From NCBI GenBank assembly GCA_965240325.2, contig OZ251250.1, positions 372,001 through 436,000 on the forward strand: a stretch of DNA of 64,000 bases. Direction: 5' to 3'. Source of the DNA: Rebecca billardiae RCC1528. Lineage: Eukaryota; Haptophyta. This document shows, in pieces, positions 12,136 through 23,324 of the stretch. Each line of letters opens with the position of its first letter. The first letter of the stretch is position 1. A program made the position numbers and the translations under genes. The notes below the pieces were generated by a model. The model was not told the origin of the DNA and did no database searches. It saw nothing but the letters and a program-made list of their open reading frames with translations.

Positions 12136-13230
12136 ATGGACGACGACGATGATGACTTCGCATCGGGCCCCGCCTTGCAGCGGGGTGCCTCTCGCGAAAG
12201 AGGTGACGTCGGCGTCAAGCGCAAGGCGCCGGGGAGTGACGGCCTGCACCAGAATGAGGCGACCGTCCGTCGCATCTGCGAGCTCGCCCGCGCGCACCAC
12301 AGCCACGCCGAGATCTCAATCTCGCTGCACGAGGAGGGGCACCTCAACTCGAAGGGCAACCGCTGGGCGCGCACCACCGACGGCAAGGTGATCGCGCGCG
12401 TTTGCGCGCGGCACGGGATCGAGCTCTGCGTGGCGTCGGTGCCGGAGGCCGTGATCCCCGCGGCTCTGCGCGAGACCAACCGGCCGGCACAGCCGAGGTG
12501 CGCGATCAATGTGAGCGATGGCGGCGGCGCCGCCGAGCAGCCGCCGTGCGGGGACGAGCTCGACGCGTTCGAGAACGGCGCCGCGCGCGGCACCGCACTC
12601 AGCAGACAGCGCTTGCTTGGCCTCGCCGCGGCGCGCCCGCCGTCCGCCTCCGATCCGCTTCGCGGCGCAGCGGGCGCACCACCTGCCTGCGCGCGCGCGC
12701 CTGCGCCCGCGCCGGCCGCGCCGCCGCGGCCGGCAGTAAGCGGCAGCGCAGCCATCGTGCAGCCGCCGCAGTGCCCCCTCTGCTCCGAGCCGTTCGCGTC
12801 GCACGGCCGGCATCAGCTGTGCAGCCTACCCTGCGGCCACCTCTACGGCCGGCGCTGCATCACCGCGCACCTCTTCCGCAGCAAGACGTGCGTGCTGTGC
12901 GAGGCACCGGCCAAGCGCGCGGCGCTGCGGCCGCTGTACGCGACCGCGCGCGCGGGCGCGCCGGGCGAGGGCGACGTGCCCGGGAGCGAAGCCGCTCGCG
13001 CGCTCGCTCAGGAGCTGTCCGGCTGCGAGGCCGCGTGCGCGCAGCTGGAGCTGGAACTCACGCGGCTCAGCCGCGAGCAGGCGGCCGTGCAGCAGCAGGT
13101 GAACGCCGCGCGCGCTGCAAACCTGCTGGGCACCGGGTCCGTGTCCGTCACGGCCGGCGACGCGCGCGCCGTGGGCCGTCCAGCCGCGCACGGCCGGGGC
13201 GCGACACCAGCGGGCAGGTGGGGCTGCTGA
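12136..13230 (+). CDS. RING protein (RFWD3-type RING) with N-terminal recombinase-like HTH
   Basis: Single exon, 364 residues. Order: acidic start (DDDDDD); a helix-turn-helix-like segment at about 38-95 whose spacing (ICELARA, then ISISLHEEGHLNSKGNRWA, then VIARVC) recalls the IA..L...G...G..W.....V..I pattern of serine-recombinase accessory domains; a Pro/Ala linker; a RING at 213-255 (C213, C216, C233-G-H235, C241, C252, C255); then a coiled coil at about 284-330. The segment LPCGHLYGRRCI followed by LYA resembles the RING of RFWD3, an E3 ligase of the replication-stress response, but the protein stops before any WD40 repeats. E3 ligase activity is likely from the RING. Substrate and DNA binding are inference. 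Confidence 0.7.
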   Translation: MDDDDDDFASGPALQRGASRERGDVGVKRKAPGSDGLHQNEATVRRICELARAHHSHAEISISLHEEGHLNSKGNRWARTTDGKVIARVCARHGIELCVASVPEAVIPAALRETNRPAQPRCAINVSDGGGAAEQPPCGDELDAFENGAARGTALSRQRLLGLAAARPPSASDPLRGAAGAPPACARAPAPAPAAPPRPAVSGSAAIVQPPQCPLCSEPFASHGRHQLCSLPCGHLYGRRCITAHLFRSKTCVLCEAPAKRAALRPLYATARAGAPGEGDVPGSEAARALAQELSGCEAACAQLELELTRLSREQAAVQQQVNAARAANLLGTGSVSVTAGDARAVGRPAAHGRGATPAGRWGC

Positions 13231-13485
13231 CGAATTGGGATCGGGTGCTGCATCGCTTTTGCGCGGGGCGAAGTGCCATCGAGCGCGGAACGCAACTATC
13301 ATCGGACGATGATATATATGTACATCGGCATCGCGCGTCGTCACTTTCATTCAGATCGACATTCATACCGCGACATTCATACCGCGTCATCCTGTACTAA
13401 AAAAGCTAGTACTGTGTTCCACCCGCGGCGGCGCGCAACCGCAACAGCGGCAACCGCGACGTCCAGCTACACTACTCACTGAAGA

Positions 13486-14226
13486 ATGACGGCCAGGTGT
13501 CGCCACGCCCGCTCCTTGCGACGTCCGCCGCTGGCCGCCCTCCTGGTGGGCGCGGCGCTCGCCCTGGTGGTCACAGCCAGCCCGCTCCCAGCGCGCGTAC
13601 CGCAGAGGCGCCTCCAGGAGGATGACGACGGCGACTACGACGACGAGGGCGGCGGCATCGCGGGCGACGAGTGGGAGGGGCAGGAGCTGGGCGACGACGA
13701 GTTCTTCGACGACGACTACGAGGAGGAGGAGGAGGACGGGGCGGACACGCTGGCGCGCGATCTCGGCGACGAGGACGAGGACGACGAGCTTGACGAGCTC
13801 GACACCGTGGGCGGCGAGGCCGCCGACGACGGCAGCGGCAGCAACAAGAAGCCCAAGGCCGACTTCCACAAGGCGGTCAGCCAGCTGCGCGGCTCGCCCA
13901 AGCAGGCGTTCGCGCTCTCGCGCAAGTGCGTCTTCACGATGTGTGACGAGACGCTCGCCGCGTGCCGTGACGACTCGCTCTGCTCGGAGCAGCTCACCTC
14001 GTGCATTGGCGAGTGTGTCTCCGGCCGCATGATGGACTGCCTCACCGACTGCATGTCGGGCGAGGCCAAGTTTGCCGGCGTGACCGACTGCTTTGAGAGC
14101 CAGTGCAAGCCGCTCATTGACAAGGCCATCGCGAATGGCAAGCAGGGCAAGGGACGAGACGCCGGGGAAGACGCAGCCGAGCGGGGAGACGGCGCGCAGG
14201 TCAGCGGTGACGACGACGAGGGCTGA
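13486..14226 (+). CDS. Secreted acidic, cysteine-rich protein
   Basis: Single exon, 246 residues. It begins with a basic n-region and a hydrophobic segment (about 14-31, PLAALLVGAALALVV), a signal peptide. An extremely acidic stretch follows (about 45-110, Asp/Glu runs), suggesting cation or mineral binding, then a compact Cys-rich domain (about 147-206) with spacing C-x4-C-x6-C-x5-C-x6-C-x3-C-x7-C-x3-C-x12-C-x4-C. This spacing resembles the N-terminal Cys domain of violaxanthin de-epoxidase, but the lipocalin-like catalytic part is absent. The acidic tail ends in DDDEG. Function unknown; calcium binding in the secretory path or on the surface is a guess from composition. Confidence 0.7.
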   Translation: MTARCRHARSLRRPPLAALLVGAALALVVTASPLPARVPQRRLQEDDDGDYDDEGGGIAGDEWEGQELGDDEFFDDDYEEEEEDGADTLARDLGDEDEDDELDELDTVGGEAADDGSGSNKKPKADFHKAVSQLRGSPKQAFALSRKCVFTMCDETLAACRDDSLCSEQLTSCIGECVSGRMMDCLTDCMSGEAKFAGVTDCFESQCKPLIDKAIANGKQGKGRDAGEDAAERGDGAQVSGDDDEG

Positions 14227-14821
14227 GTGACGGCCGCCGAGCCCGATGGCGAGGTGCCGAAATGTGCCTCCCCCGCCCCCCAGTGAGTACCGTTTATTGT
14301 TTGCTTGCGCAGCGTGGCAGTCACGGCGCTGCCATGCGACATGCCGCGCGCCATCATCGATCAGCAGCGCGCGCGGCGATGTGATGACGGCCGGCTATAT
14401 ATACGACCGTGTCCGTGTACGCCGGTCCCGGGTAGTCGGGGAGTTCGAAGACGAAGTAGCCAGCCAAGGGGCCCCGCGTCAGGGCCGTCAGGCGGCGCCG
14501 GCGTTGCCGCTGACATTCGCGGCGTTGCCAGCAGCAAGCCAGCAGCATAGAACTCATACGCACGCGCGCAGATCGAAGTGACCGCCGAGTGGCGCGACGA
14601 GTGTCATCATCAGTGAGTACGTAGTCAGCTAGTAGCAGTGATAGCTACAAGTGTACATGATGCATAGCAGTCGGCCTGATATGATGCTGCTGCTGACAGC
14701 ATTGATGCCGACGCCTGCGACGCACGCGAGTCACGTGGCGCGTAGTCAGTGCACAGTGGCGGCAGTGGCACGCACGCCCACCGTGCGGCTCACGTCCGCG
14801 CCGACTTGATGGCGGCGCCAG
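14227..14821. other. Convergent intergenic gap, no gene seen
   Basis: A 595-bp region between the 3' ends of the acidic Cys-rich protein (plus) and the sulfotransferase-like gene (minus). It contains tracts of lower GC (about 14580-14720) that may hold both 3' untranslated regions. No repeat or RNA gene is recognised. Confidence 0.4.
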
Positions 14822-16018
14822 CTACCGCGCGCGCGAGTGGGCGGCGGCGCGGCCCGGCGCCGATGCTCGCGCCGTCGAGCGGTTCCCGCCCCGCGTGGCG
14901 GGCAGCGCGCAGCGCGCGCGCATCTCGAGCAGCCGCAGCGCGCGCTCGTACACGGCCGCGTCGTCCGCCATCGCCTGCCGGATGCGCGCGAGCAGCGCCG
15001 CCGGCAGCTGCGCGCGCCACTCGGGCGTGTGCTCGTGCCGCCGCCTGTCGGGCACGGCGCGCTCGGGCGCGAGCAGCGTGGGCATCAGCGCGCGAAGCGT
15101 CGCGAGCGAGCGCTCCATGCGCTCGACCACGCCCACCAGCGCGTACTCTGTCTCGAGCGCGCGCAGCGCGAGCGCGAGCGCGCGCCGGCCGGCCGGCGCG
15201 TCCGCGCGATCGGGCCGGCAGCGTGCCGCGTGGCCGCAGAACCAGCTGACGAGCTGGCCGGGGCAGATGCGCGCGTGGCTCTCGTCGATGAACGCGCTCA
15301 GGTTCGCGCCCAGCCCGCCCGCGCGCAGCGCCGCGTACCACCGCGCGCGCGAGAACTCCCTCGCCCACGCGGGCGCGTTGGGGTGCGCCTGGTGCCGGTA
15401 CCAGAAGGCGATGTAGGAGATGCACCACGCGCCCGGCTCGCGCACAAAGCCGAGGGTGAACGGAGGGGGCCGCGCGCCCCAGCGGCCGGCGGGCAGCGCG
15501 GGGACGTGCCCCTCGTACAGCCATGGCCGGCGCCACCGGCGCGTCTCCGCCACGAAGCGCTCCTGCGCGTGCGCCGCCATCGTGCGGAAGGAGTGCGCGC
15601 CGCCGTGCAGCGAGTGCGCCTCGGGCCCGCCCTCGCTCGCGCCGCGCAGGAGCGCCTTGACCGAGCCACCCGCCGTGCGCGGGAGGCGCGGCCAGGCGAC
15701 GCGCGTGGGGTCGAAGTGGGGCGGCGGCGGGCACGCGCCGGGCGATGGCGCGGGCGGCGGCGGCGGCAGCGGCGGCGGCGACGGCGGCGGCGACGGCGGC
15801 GGCGGAGGGCTGCGAGCCACGGCCCGCGCGCCCTCGTCCGCCGCACCGGGCGACGCGGCAGTCGCACTACGGGCGGCCTGCGCCGCGCGGGCAGTGTACC
15901 GGCCCGATGGCAGCGCATGCTCGCTATCTGCCATGCGGGACGCCGACAGGAAGAGCGCCACGGCCCCCATCGCCGCAATCAGCAGCACGACGATCGGCCG
16001 CCGTCGCGCGGCTGGCAT
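14822..16018 (-). CDS. Sulfotransferase-like type II membrane protein
   Basis: Single exon, 398 residues. I place the start at the ATG at 16018 because a basic head (MPAARRRP) is then followed at once by a transmembrane anchor (about 8-28), the layout of Golgi type II enzymes; an in-frame ATG at 16129 would bury it. A stem of PPPSPPP repeats (about 70-100) precedes a domain with LPRTAGGSVK (112-121), which fits the 5'-phosphosulfate loop of PAPS-dependent sulfotransferases, and FVREPGAWCISY near 200, which fits the 3'-phosphate RxPxxxxxSY motif. It probably transfers sulfate to a surface polysaccharide or glycoprotein in the Golgi lumen. The substrate cannot be read. Identity beyond the superfamily is uncertain. 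Confidence 0.65.
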   Translation of the reverse strand: MPAARRRPIVVLLIAAMGAVALFLSASRMADSEHALPSGRYTARAAQAARSATAASPGAADEGARAVARSPPPPPSPPPSPPPLPPPPPAPSPGACPPPPHFDPTRVAWPRLPRTAGGSVKALLRGASEGGPEAHSLHGGAHSFRTMAAHAQERFVAETRRWRRPWLYEGHVPALPAGRWGARPPPFTLGFVREPGAWCISYIAFWYRHQAHPNAPAWAREFSRARWYAALRAGGLGANLSAFIDESHARICPGQLVSWFCGHAARCRPDRADAPAGRRALALALRALETEYALVGVVERMERSLATLRALMPTLLAPERAVPDRRRHEHTPEWRAQLPAALLARIRQAMADDAAVYERALRLLEMRARCALPATRGGNRSTARASAPGRAAAHSRAR

Positions 16019-16551
16019 CCGCCATTGTTTTCGAGGAGCTCGCGCGCGAGATCTCAAGATCGCGTTTCTACTTGTTTCTAACCAATTTCCACCGGCCGAA
16101 CCCAATTTCCAACTGCCTTGATTCGTCACCGTCCGCCATCGTAGTCATTATTGACGACTCAGTCACCGTCAGCAGTGAACTGGCATGATGCGACAATGTT
16201 GCTGGCCGCGCCTGGCCCTACACGACGTCGTACCTGACATCGCGCAGGTGTCGCGAGCACTGTGACGTACTCGTCACACAACGTCCGCCGGACGAGATAT
16301 CCGACCGGACAATAATAAGAAGGGAAAGAGGCGAGGCCACGCGTCGCGTCAGGCGGCGCGGACCGAGCTGCGTCGACGCACGCCGGGGCCGGGCCCGGGG
16401 CCAGAGCCCAGACCGCCCCGGTCTGCCCCCGGACGCGGCGGCGACCCTCGGCGCAACGCCGCGTCGGCTGTTGGCGTAGTGGCGTCTCGCACGCCGCTGA
16501 GCACCGGCCGCCGCGCGCTTGGGCGCGTGTCTCCCTGCCCGCCTCACGCCC
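16019..16551. other. Intergenic gap, no gene seen
   Basis: A 533-bp spacer between the start of the sulfotransferase-like gene and the stop of the Sec14 gene, both minus. 16030-16330 is moderately AT-rich and probably carries the promoter of the sulfotransferase-like gene. No other feature is recognised. Confidence 0.4.
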
Positions 16552-18101
16552 TCACGTGTAGCGCTGCCTCCACTCGTCGTCCACCCACGGGCCCTGCTCC
16601 GTCTGGAAGTCGCACGAGGCGTCCTGCCCGCCGTACGCGACCGGCAGGTTCTCGGCGTGCACGTGGCGCAGCAGCTCGTCCTGGTAGCCGTGCGTCGAGT
16701 AGATGCGGATCTTCTGCTGCGTCTTCACGTCGAGCAGCGGCTTGACAAACGACCAGACCGCACTGCGCGGCAGACACGGCAGACACGGCAGGCGGCGGCA
16801 CGGCAGCGGCACAGGGCGGAGGGGGGCGCGTGCGCGCGCGCGTGGGCGCCGGGTGCTCGGCGGCGGCGCTCGCGCGGCGGCGGCGCGCGCGGCGGCGGCG
16901 CGCGCGCGCGCACCGGAACGCGACGGGCGCGTTGACGATGAACATCTGCCCGAGCTGCTCCGGGTAGTTGTCCGACGCGAGCTTGGAGACCTTGGTGAGG
17001 TAGTCACGCGCGCGCTGGTCAAACATGGAGAGCTTGAAGCCGTCCAGGTCGAGGATCGTGAGGATCTTGTCGACGGGGTGGCCGACGGTGCGGCCGGCGG
17101 CGGGCAGGCGGCGCGTGGCGGTGAGCTCGGCGTCGTACACGAACGACTCGAGCAGCCGCTCGAACGTCGTCACCTTCTCCAGCTCCTTGAAGTTGATGCG
17201 GCCGACCCTCTCGATGTACACGACGCGCCCAAACTTGTCCACGCGGTGGTGCGTGTACGGGTACCAGCGCTTGACCGCCTTGCGCTCGGTGAAGCGCCAG
17301 CGGCCCAGCACGCCGTCCACGTCGTTCTCGACGCGCCACGCGAGGCACGCGCTGCGGGGGGGTTAGGGGGGGGGGGGGGGCGCGGCGTGCGCGGCGTCAG
17401 CCGCGGCGTGCGCGGCGCGCGCGCGGGCAGTGGCCGGCGCTCCGTGTCGCGCGCGTGCGCGCGCCGAGCCGGCGCGGCGCGCACCGCAGCATGAGCAGCG
17501 TCTTCTCGTAGTTGAAGCCGCGCGCGCGCATGAAGCGCATCAGCGCGTGGTTGTTGTCCAGCCACGGCTGGTAGATCCCCTCGTCGAGCAGCTGCTGCCG
17601 CAGCCGGTGGCGCAGCTTGATGTGCTCGGCCGTCTCGGCGTGGCACACGTCCACGCGCTCGTCGACGGGGTGCGGCAGCACGTTGGGGTCGAGGCCCTCG
17701 CGCTCGCCGCGGGAGATGCGGAGCGATGGCCGCTTCTCGCGCCGCTCGCGGTGCGCGCCCGGCCGCGGGCTCGCGATGCTCAGCGTGATGTCGCGCAGGC
17801 TGTGCATCGCGCGCACAAAGCCGTTCTCGTGCGGCGGCGCGCCCGCCGACGCGCGCGCGGCCTTGTCCGCGGGCAGCGGGGACGCGTCGGGCACGCCCGA
17901 TACGCTCGACATCGACGCGGAGCCAGACGAGCCCGGCGGCGGCGAGGCGGACGCCTCGCGCGTCGCGGGCGTCGGCTTGCCCGCCGGCAGCGCGTGCGAC
18001 TCGCCAGCGCCGCCCGCGGACCGGGCGGCGGCGGCCGAGCGCTGCGACTCGGGGTTGACGTCGACGAAGCTGTGCCGGTGCTGCCGCCCGCAGCACAGCA
18101 T
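16552..18101 (-). CDS. Sec14-like phosphatidylinositol transfer protein (CRAL-TRIO)
   Basis: Three exons: 18101-17485, 17351-16914, 16762-16552, giving 421 residues. Both junctions restore family sequence exactly (ML-R-ACLAWRVEND, and NAPVAF-R-AVWSFVKPLLD). Sec14 proteins exchange phosphatidylinositol and phosphatidylcholine between membranes and stimulate phosphoinositide production. Visible features are a long Ser/Pro-rich N-terminal extension (about 1-140), the CRAL-TRIO N-terminal helices (LMRFMRARGFNYEKTL), then the lipid-binding lobe with ILDLDGFKLSMF and YPEQLGQMFIVNAP. The first intron ends in a long C-run with a CTAAC branch-point-like motif just before its CAG acceptor. It is divergently paired with the DDX47 gene. 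Confidence 0.9.
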
Positions 18102-18635
18102 CGCGCACGCCCCTGTCGCCCCGCCTGCGAGCACGCGCCCACAAGTCGCGGGTGCGCGTTGTGGCCGGCCACCCAAGCCACGCCCTGCTTATCACACAAG
18201 CGAGCTATGGCGCAGGGGCTCTGGGGCTGCACTCCCGAGTCCCGACCGCTGATGTTCTCAAAGGCGCGGCGGCTGCCGCTGCCACTACTGGGTGCTCAAA
18301 GCGGATTTTACCCGGAAATGCGCATCTTGGGCCGGAACACTGAGAGCGAACTGGGCGAACCTCCTCGATCCCCACGCCGCTGATGATGATTCAGCGGGTG
18401 ACGATGGTATGATACAATCATACGGTCATTTGACGGCAGCTTGAACGAGCTGATAGAGATTCGTCTGCCGGGTCCTGATCTTGATTGACTCTCGACTGTG
18501 TGGGTGAGTAGCACCAATCTTGCGTCTGGACGGCGTCGTCCGGCTTTGGCGGCGACACAAAGCCGTCCGGCTGCAGCGAATCTGGAACCAAGACCGCCAG
18601 ACCGCGTGGACGGGCGGCACGAGCAGCCAACCACG
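18102..18635. promoter_or_regulatory. Shared divergent promoter region of Sec14 and DDX47 genes
   Basis: A 534-bp region between two start codons pointing away from each other. It is less GC-rich around 18390-18500, where transcription starts are most likely. No TATA box, and no other gene. Confidence 0.5.
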
Positions 18636-20178
18636 ATGGCCGAGCGCGCGGACGCGGGCGCGGGCGAGGCGGGCGAGGGGGGCGAGGGGGGCGAGGCGCC
18701 GCCGCCGACGTTCGAGGCGCTGGGCCTGCACCCGCAGCTGTGCGAGGCGTGCAAGACGATGGGCTACGCGCGCCCCACGCCCATCCAGGCGCAGGCGATC
18801 CCGTACGCGCTGCACGGGCGCGACGTGATCGGCCTCGCCGAGACGGGCTCGGGCAAGACCGCGGCGTTCTCGCTGCCGATCCTGCACCGGCTGCTAGAGC
18901 GGCCGCAGCCTCTCTTCGCGCTCGTCATCGCGCCGACGCGCGAGCTCGCCTTCCAGATCTCCGAGCAGTTCGAGGCGCTCGGCAGCTCGATCGGCGCGCG
19001 CTGCGCGACGGTCGTCGGCGGCATCGACATGATGTCGCAGGCGCTGGCGCTGTCGCGCAAGCCGCACGCGATCGTCGGCTCGCCCGGGCGGATCGTGGAC
19101 CACCTGAGCAACACCAAGGGCTTCTCCCTGCGCTCGCTCAAGGCCCTCGTCCTCGACGAGGCGGACAAGCTGCTGGCGATGGACTTTGAGAAGGAGATCG
19201 ACAAGATCCTCGCCGCCATCCCGACCGAGCGCTCCACCTACCTCTTCTCCGCGACGATGACGTCGCAGGTGGCGAAGCTGCAGCGCGCGTCGCTGGTGAA
19301 CCCGGTGAAGCTCGAGGTCTCCTCCAAGTACCAGACCGTCTCCACCCTCTCCGCGTACTACCTGTTTGTGCCCGCGCGGCACAAGGACGCCTACTTTGTG
19401 CACGCGCTCTCACAGCTGGGCGGCGGCTCGGTGATCGTCTTCACGCACACGTGCGCGACGACGCAGCGGCTGGCGCTGCTGCTGCGCGCGCTGGGCTTCG
19501 CCGCGGTGCCGCTCAACGGGCAGCTCTCGCAGCCGCAGCGCCTCGCCGCGCTCAGCAAGTTCAAGACCGGCGAGCGCCCCGTGCTCGTCGCGACCGACGT
19601 GGCCTCGCGCGGGCTGGACATCCAGGGCGTGGACGCGGTGATCAACTTTGACGTGCCGGTGAACTCGAAGGACTACATACACCGCGTGGGGCGCACGGCG
19701 CGCGCGGGGCGGGCGGGGCGCGCCATCACGCTGGTCACGCAGTACGACATCGAGCTGTACCAGCGCATCGAGTTCATGCTCGGTGCGCGAGCGCGCGAGC
19801 GCGCGACGACCGCCGGCCGCGCGCCGCGCCGCGGCGCGCTCGGCGCGCGCGGCGCCGCCCGCGTGCTCTCACCCGCGCGCGCGCGAGCGCCGCCTGCTCG
19901 CGCCACCGCGCGCCGCAGGCAAGAAGCTGGCGCAGTTCGACGCGCCGAAGGACGAGGTGATGCTGCTCGCGGAGCGCGTCGCCGAGGCGCAGCACGCCGC
20001 CGCGCTCGAGATGCGCGAGAGAGACCGCAAGCGCAGGGCACGCGGCGGCGGCGGCGGCGGCAGCGGCACGGCGGACGCGGACGGCGACGACAGTGGCATC
20101 GACCCGGCGCTGCAGCGGCTCGCGCGCAAGATGTCAGGCGGCGGGGGCAAGGGCAAGAAGCGCAAGGTCGGGCGATGA
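18636..20178 (+). CDS. DDX47: DEAD-box RNA helicase DDX47/Rrp3
   Basis: Two exons, 18636-19782 and 19919-20178, giving 468 residues, the usual size (human about 455). The enzyme is an ATP-dependent RNA helicase for early 18S rRNA processing in the nucleolus. All motifs are present: Q motif (F26 to Q51), AETGSGKT (68-75), PTRELA (100-105), DEAD (174-177), SAT (205-207), then [12 protein letters not shown] and [11 protein letters not shown] in the second RecA lobe. The combination [13 protein letters not shown] and [13 protein letters not shown] is typical of DDX47/Rrp3 rather than other DEAD-box proteins. The intron follows MLG and joins to [13 protein letters not shown]. The C terminus is Gly/Lys rich, a probable nucleolar signal. 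Confidence 0.93.
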
Positions 20179-20613
20179 CGCGCCGGCGGTGCGGAGCCGG
20201 CTGCTTCGAGCACTCGCCCGTGAGAGGCCCGGCTTGGGTAGTTGCCAGGTCCCACTCCGTACTCTTCGTCTCTTCCTTGCTCACAACGCAGCGCTCGCAT
20301 CATTGACGACAACTACATAGTCGTATAGCACTAGCAGTACCTCCAGGATACATACACTGTATACTGATTACTGTACGCAATGTACGACTTCAAAGAATAC
20401 AGTAGTACGTACAGTCACAAAGTAGTGTAGTGACGAGCCTAACGTAAACGTATAGTTGTGTGCACGTTAAATCATAGTACAGTTTACTGCTATGTTTTAA
20501 CGTGCACACTTGGTAAACTGGACTCGCGGGTCGCGGAACCGAGCGGGAGGGTCTCCCTGTGAGGCATCTCAATACCAAGAGCGTCCCCGACACTTCGAGG
20601 CAACGTCGGGGCG
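20179..20613. other. Intergenic region containing a near-perfect hairpin
   Basis: A 435-bp spacer, AT-rich from about 20300 to 20520. Its only structure is the hairpin at 20458-20509, listed separately. It probably contains the DDX47 3' end and the DUF547 promoter. Confidence 0.5.
20458..20509. repeat. 52-nt nearly fully paired hairpin
   Basis: GTGTGCACGTTAAA (20458-20471) pairs exactly with TTTAACGTGCACAC (20496-20509). Inside it CATAG pairs with CTATG and CAGT with ACTG, leaving a two-base TT loop, a TA bulge and one opposed T-T pair. Could be an mRNA 3'-end structure, a small RNA precursor, or a short fold-back element. Confidence 0.7.
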
Positions 20614-21534
20614 ATGGCGGCGCTGGCGCGGATAGTTCTGGTCAGCTTCGGCGCCCAGCAGCGCTTCATGCCGCTCGACATCTTGCAGCCGCTGTACTAC
20701 CGCCTGGAGAAGGCGGGCGCGGCGGCGATGATCCCGAAGGCGCACACCGTGCCCGGCCGCCGACGCCTCGCCGACGTGCCGCCGCCCTCTGGGGGCAAGT
20801 CCTTTGACCACAGCGCGTGGGACCGCGTGCTCAAGCGGCACGTGCACGCGGGCGGCGCGATCAACGGGGTGACCGGCATCAACACGGTGGACTACGCGGG
20901 CGTGTCGAAGGACAACGACTACGACGCCTACCTCAAGCACCTCGCCGACGCCGACGTCGACGCGCTCCCCCCGGCCGAGCAGCTCGCCCTCTGGATGAAC
21001 GCGTACAACGCGCTGTGCATCTCGCTCGTCGTGCAGCACGAGCGCGCGGGGCCGGAGAAGCCGCTGGAGAGCGTGACGCACCTGAAGAAGGACGGCACGG
21101 GCGTGTTCGACCAGCCCGCGGGTGTCGTGGGGGGCAAGACGTATACGCTCAACCAGATCGAGCACGAGCAGCTGCGCAAGTCGTGGGCGGAGCCGGCGGT
21201 GCACGGCTGCATCGTGTGCGCGTCCGCGTCGTGCCCCAACCTGCGCGCAGAGGCGTTCGTCGCGGGCCGTTTGCGCGAGCAGATGGCCGAGCAGATGCAG
21301 ACGTGGCTGAAGAACCCGACGAAGGGGCTGCTGCTCGAGAGCAAGTCGCGCGTGCAGCTCTCGCGCATCTTCCTGTGGTTTGCGGACGACTTTGGCGGCG
21401 AGTTTGGCGGCGTGGGCGAGTACCTGCGCACGTGCGGCGTGGACGAGGCGGCGGACAAGGCGCTCGCGTCCAAGCTCACGGCGACGCGGTACTTCAAGTA
21501 CGACTGGACGCTGAACCGCACGCCGGCGTCCTAG
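20614..21534 (+). CDS. DUF547 domain protein
   Basis: Single exon, 306 residues, beginning at an ATG that gives the expected N terminus. The DUF547 signature is visible: LALWMNAYNALCISLVV (about 128-144), an EIEH-like LNQIEHEQLR (about 183-192), HGCIVCASASCPNLRAEAF (about 203-221) and a C-terminal FLWFADDFGG segment. The family is widespread in plants, algae and bacteria and has a papain-like fold prediction in some members, but its biochemical role is not settled. No signal peptide or membrane segment is seen, so it is probably cytosolic. Confidence 0.8.
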   Translation: MAALARIVLVSFGAQQRFMPLDILQPLYYRLEKAGAAAMIPKAHTVPGRRRLADVPPPSGGKSFDHSAWDRVLKRHVHAGGAINGVTGINTVDYAGVSKDNDYDAYLKHLADADVDALPPAEQLALWMNAYNALCISLVVQHERAGPEKPLESVTHLKKDGTGVFDQPAGVVGGKTYTLNQIEHEQLRKSWAEPAVHGCIVCASASCPNLRAEAFVAGRLREQMAEQMQTWLKNPTKGLLLESKSRVQLSRIFLWFADDFGGEFGGVGEYLRTCGVDEAADKALASKLTATRYFKYDWTLNRTPAS

Positions 21535-22992
<1,458 letters not shown>

Positions 22993-23013
22993 AGCTTATT
23001 AAGAGTAGTCATC

Positions 23014-23324
23014 TGTCAAAGAATCGCCAATCTACAGTGATTCCAATTTCCAATCCAACATTTTACTCGCAGTCACACAGTGGCGGCGCGACCGCTGCGG
23101 CGGCGCTCGCACAAAATCCTCCAAAATCAACCTGAACCTCATCCTAAAATACAGCAGGACAGCATGGCTGGCGGCGGCATCTGGAAGCATTCTAGATGCT
23201 TCCGAAACTCGTGAACGAAACATGAGCCGATCACTCAAAACACGCTGAGCTCACCACCGCAAAAAAGAGCCGAAGCTCGTCCACGACCTCGCGACCGTCA
23301 AGCCTCGAGACGCGTTCCCTGACA
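23014..23324 (+). repeat. 5' LTR
   Basis: A 311-bp repeat with TG...CA ends. It contains a short inverted motif (GGAAGCATTCTAGATGCTTCC) near 23183-23203. The final CA runs into the internal region, so that the first ATG of the first open frame spans the LTR boundary. Confidence 0.9.
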
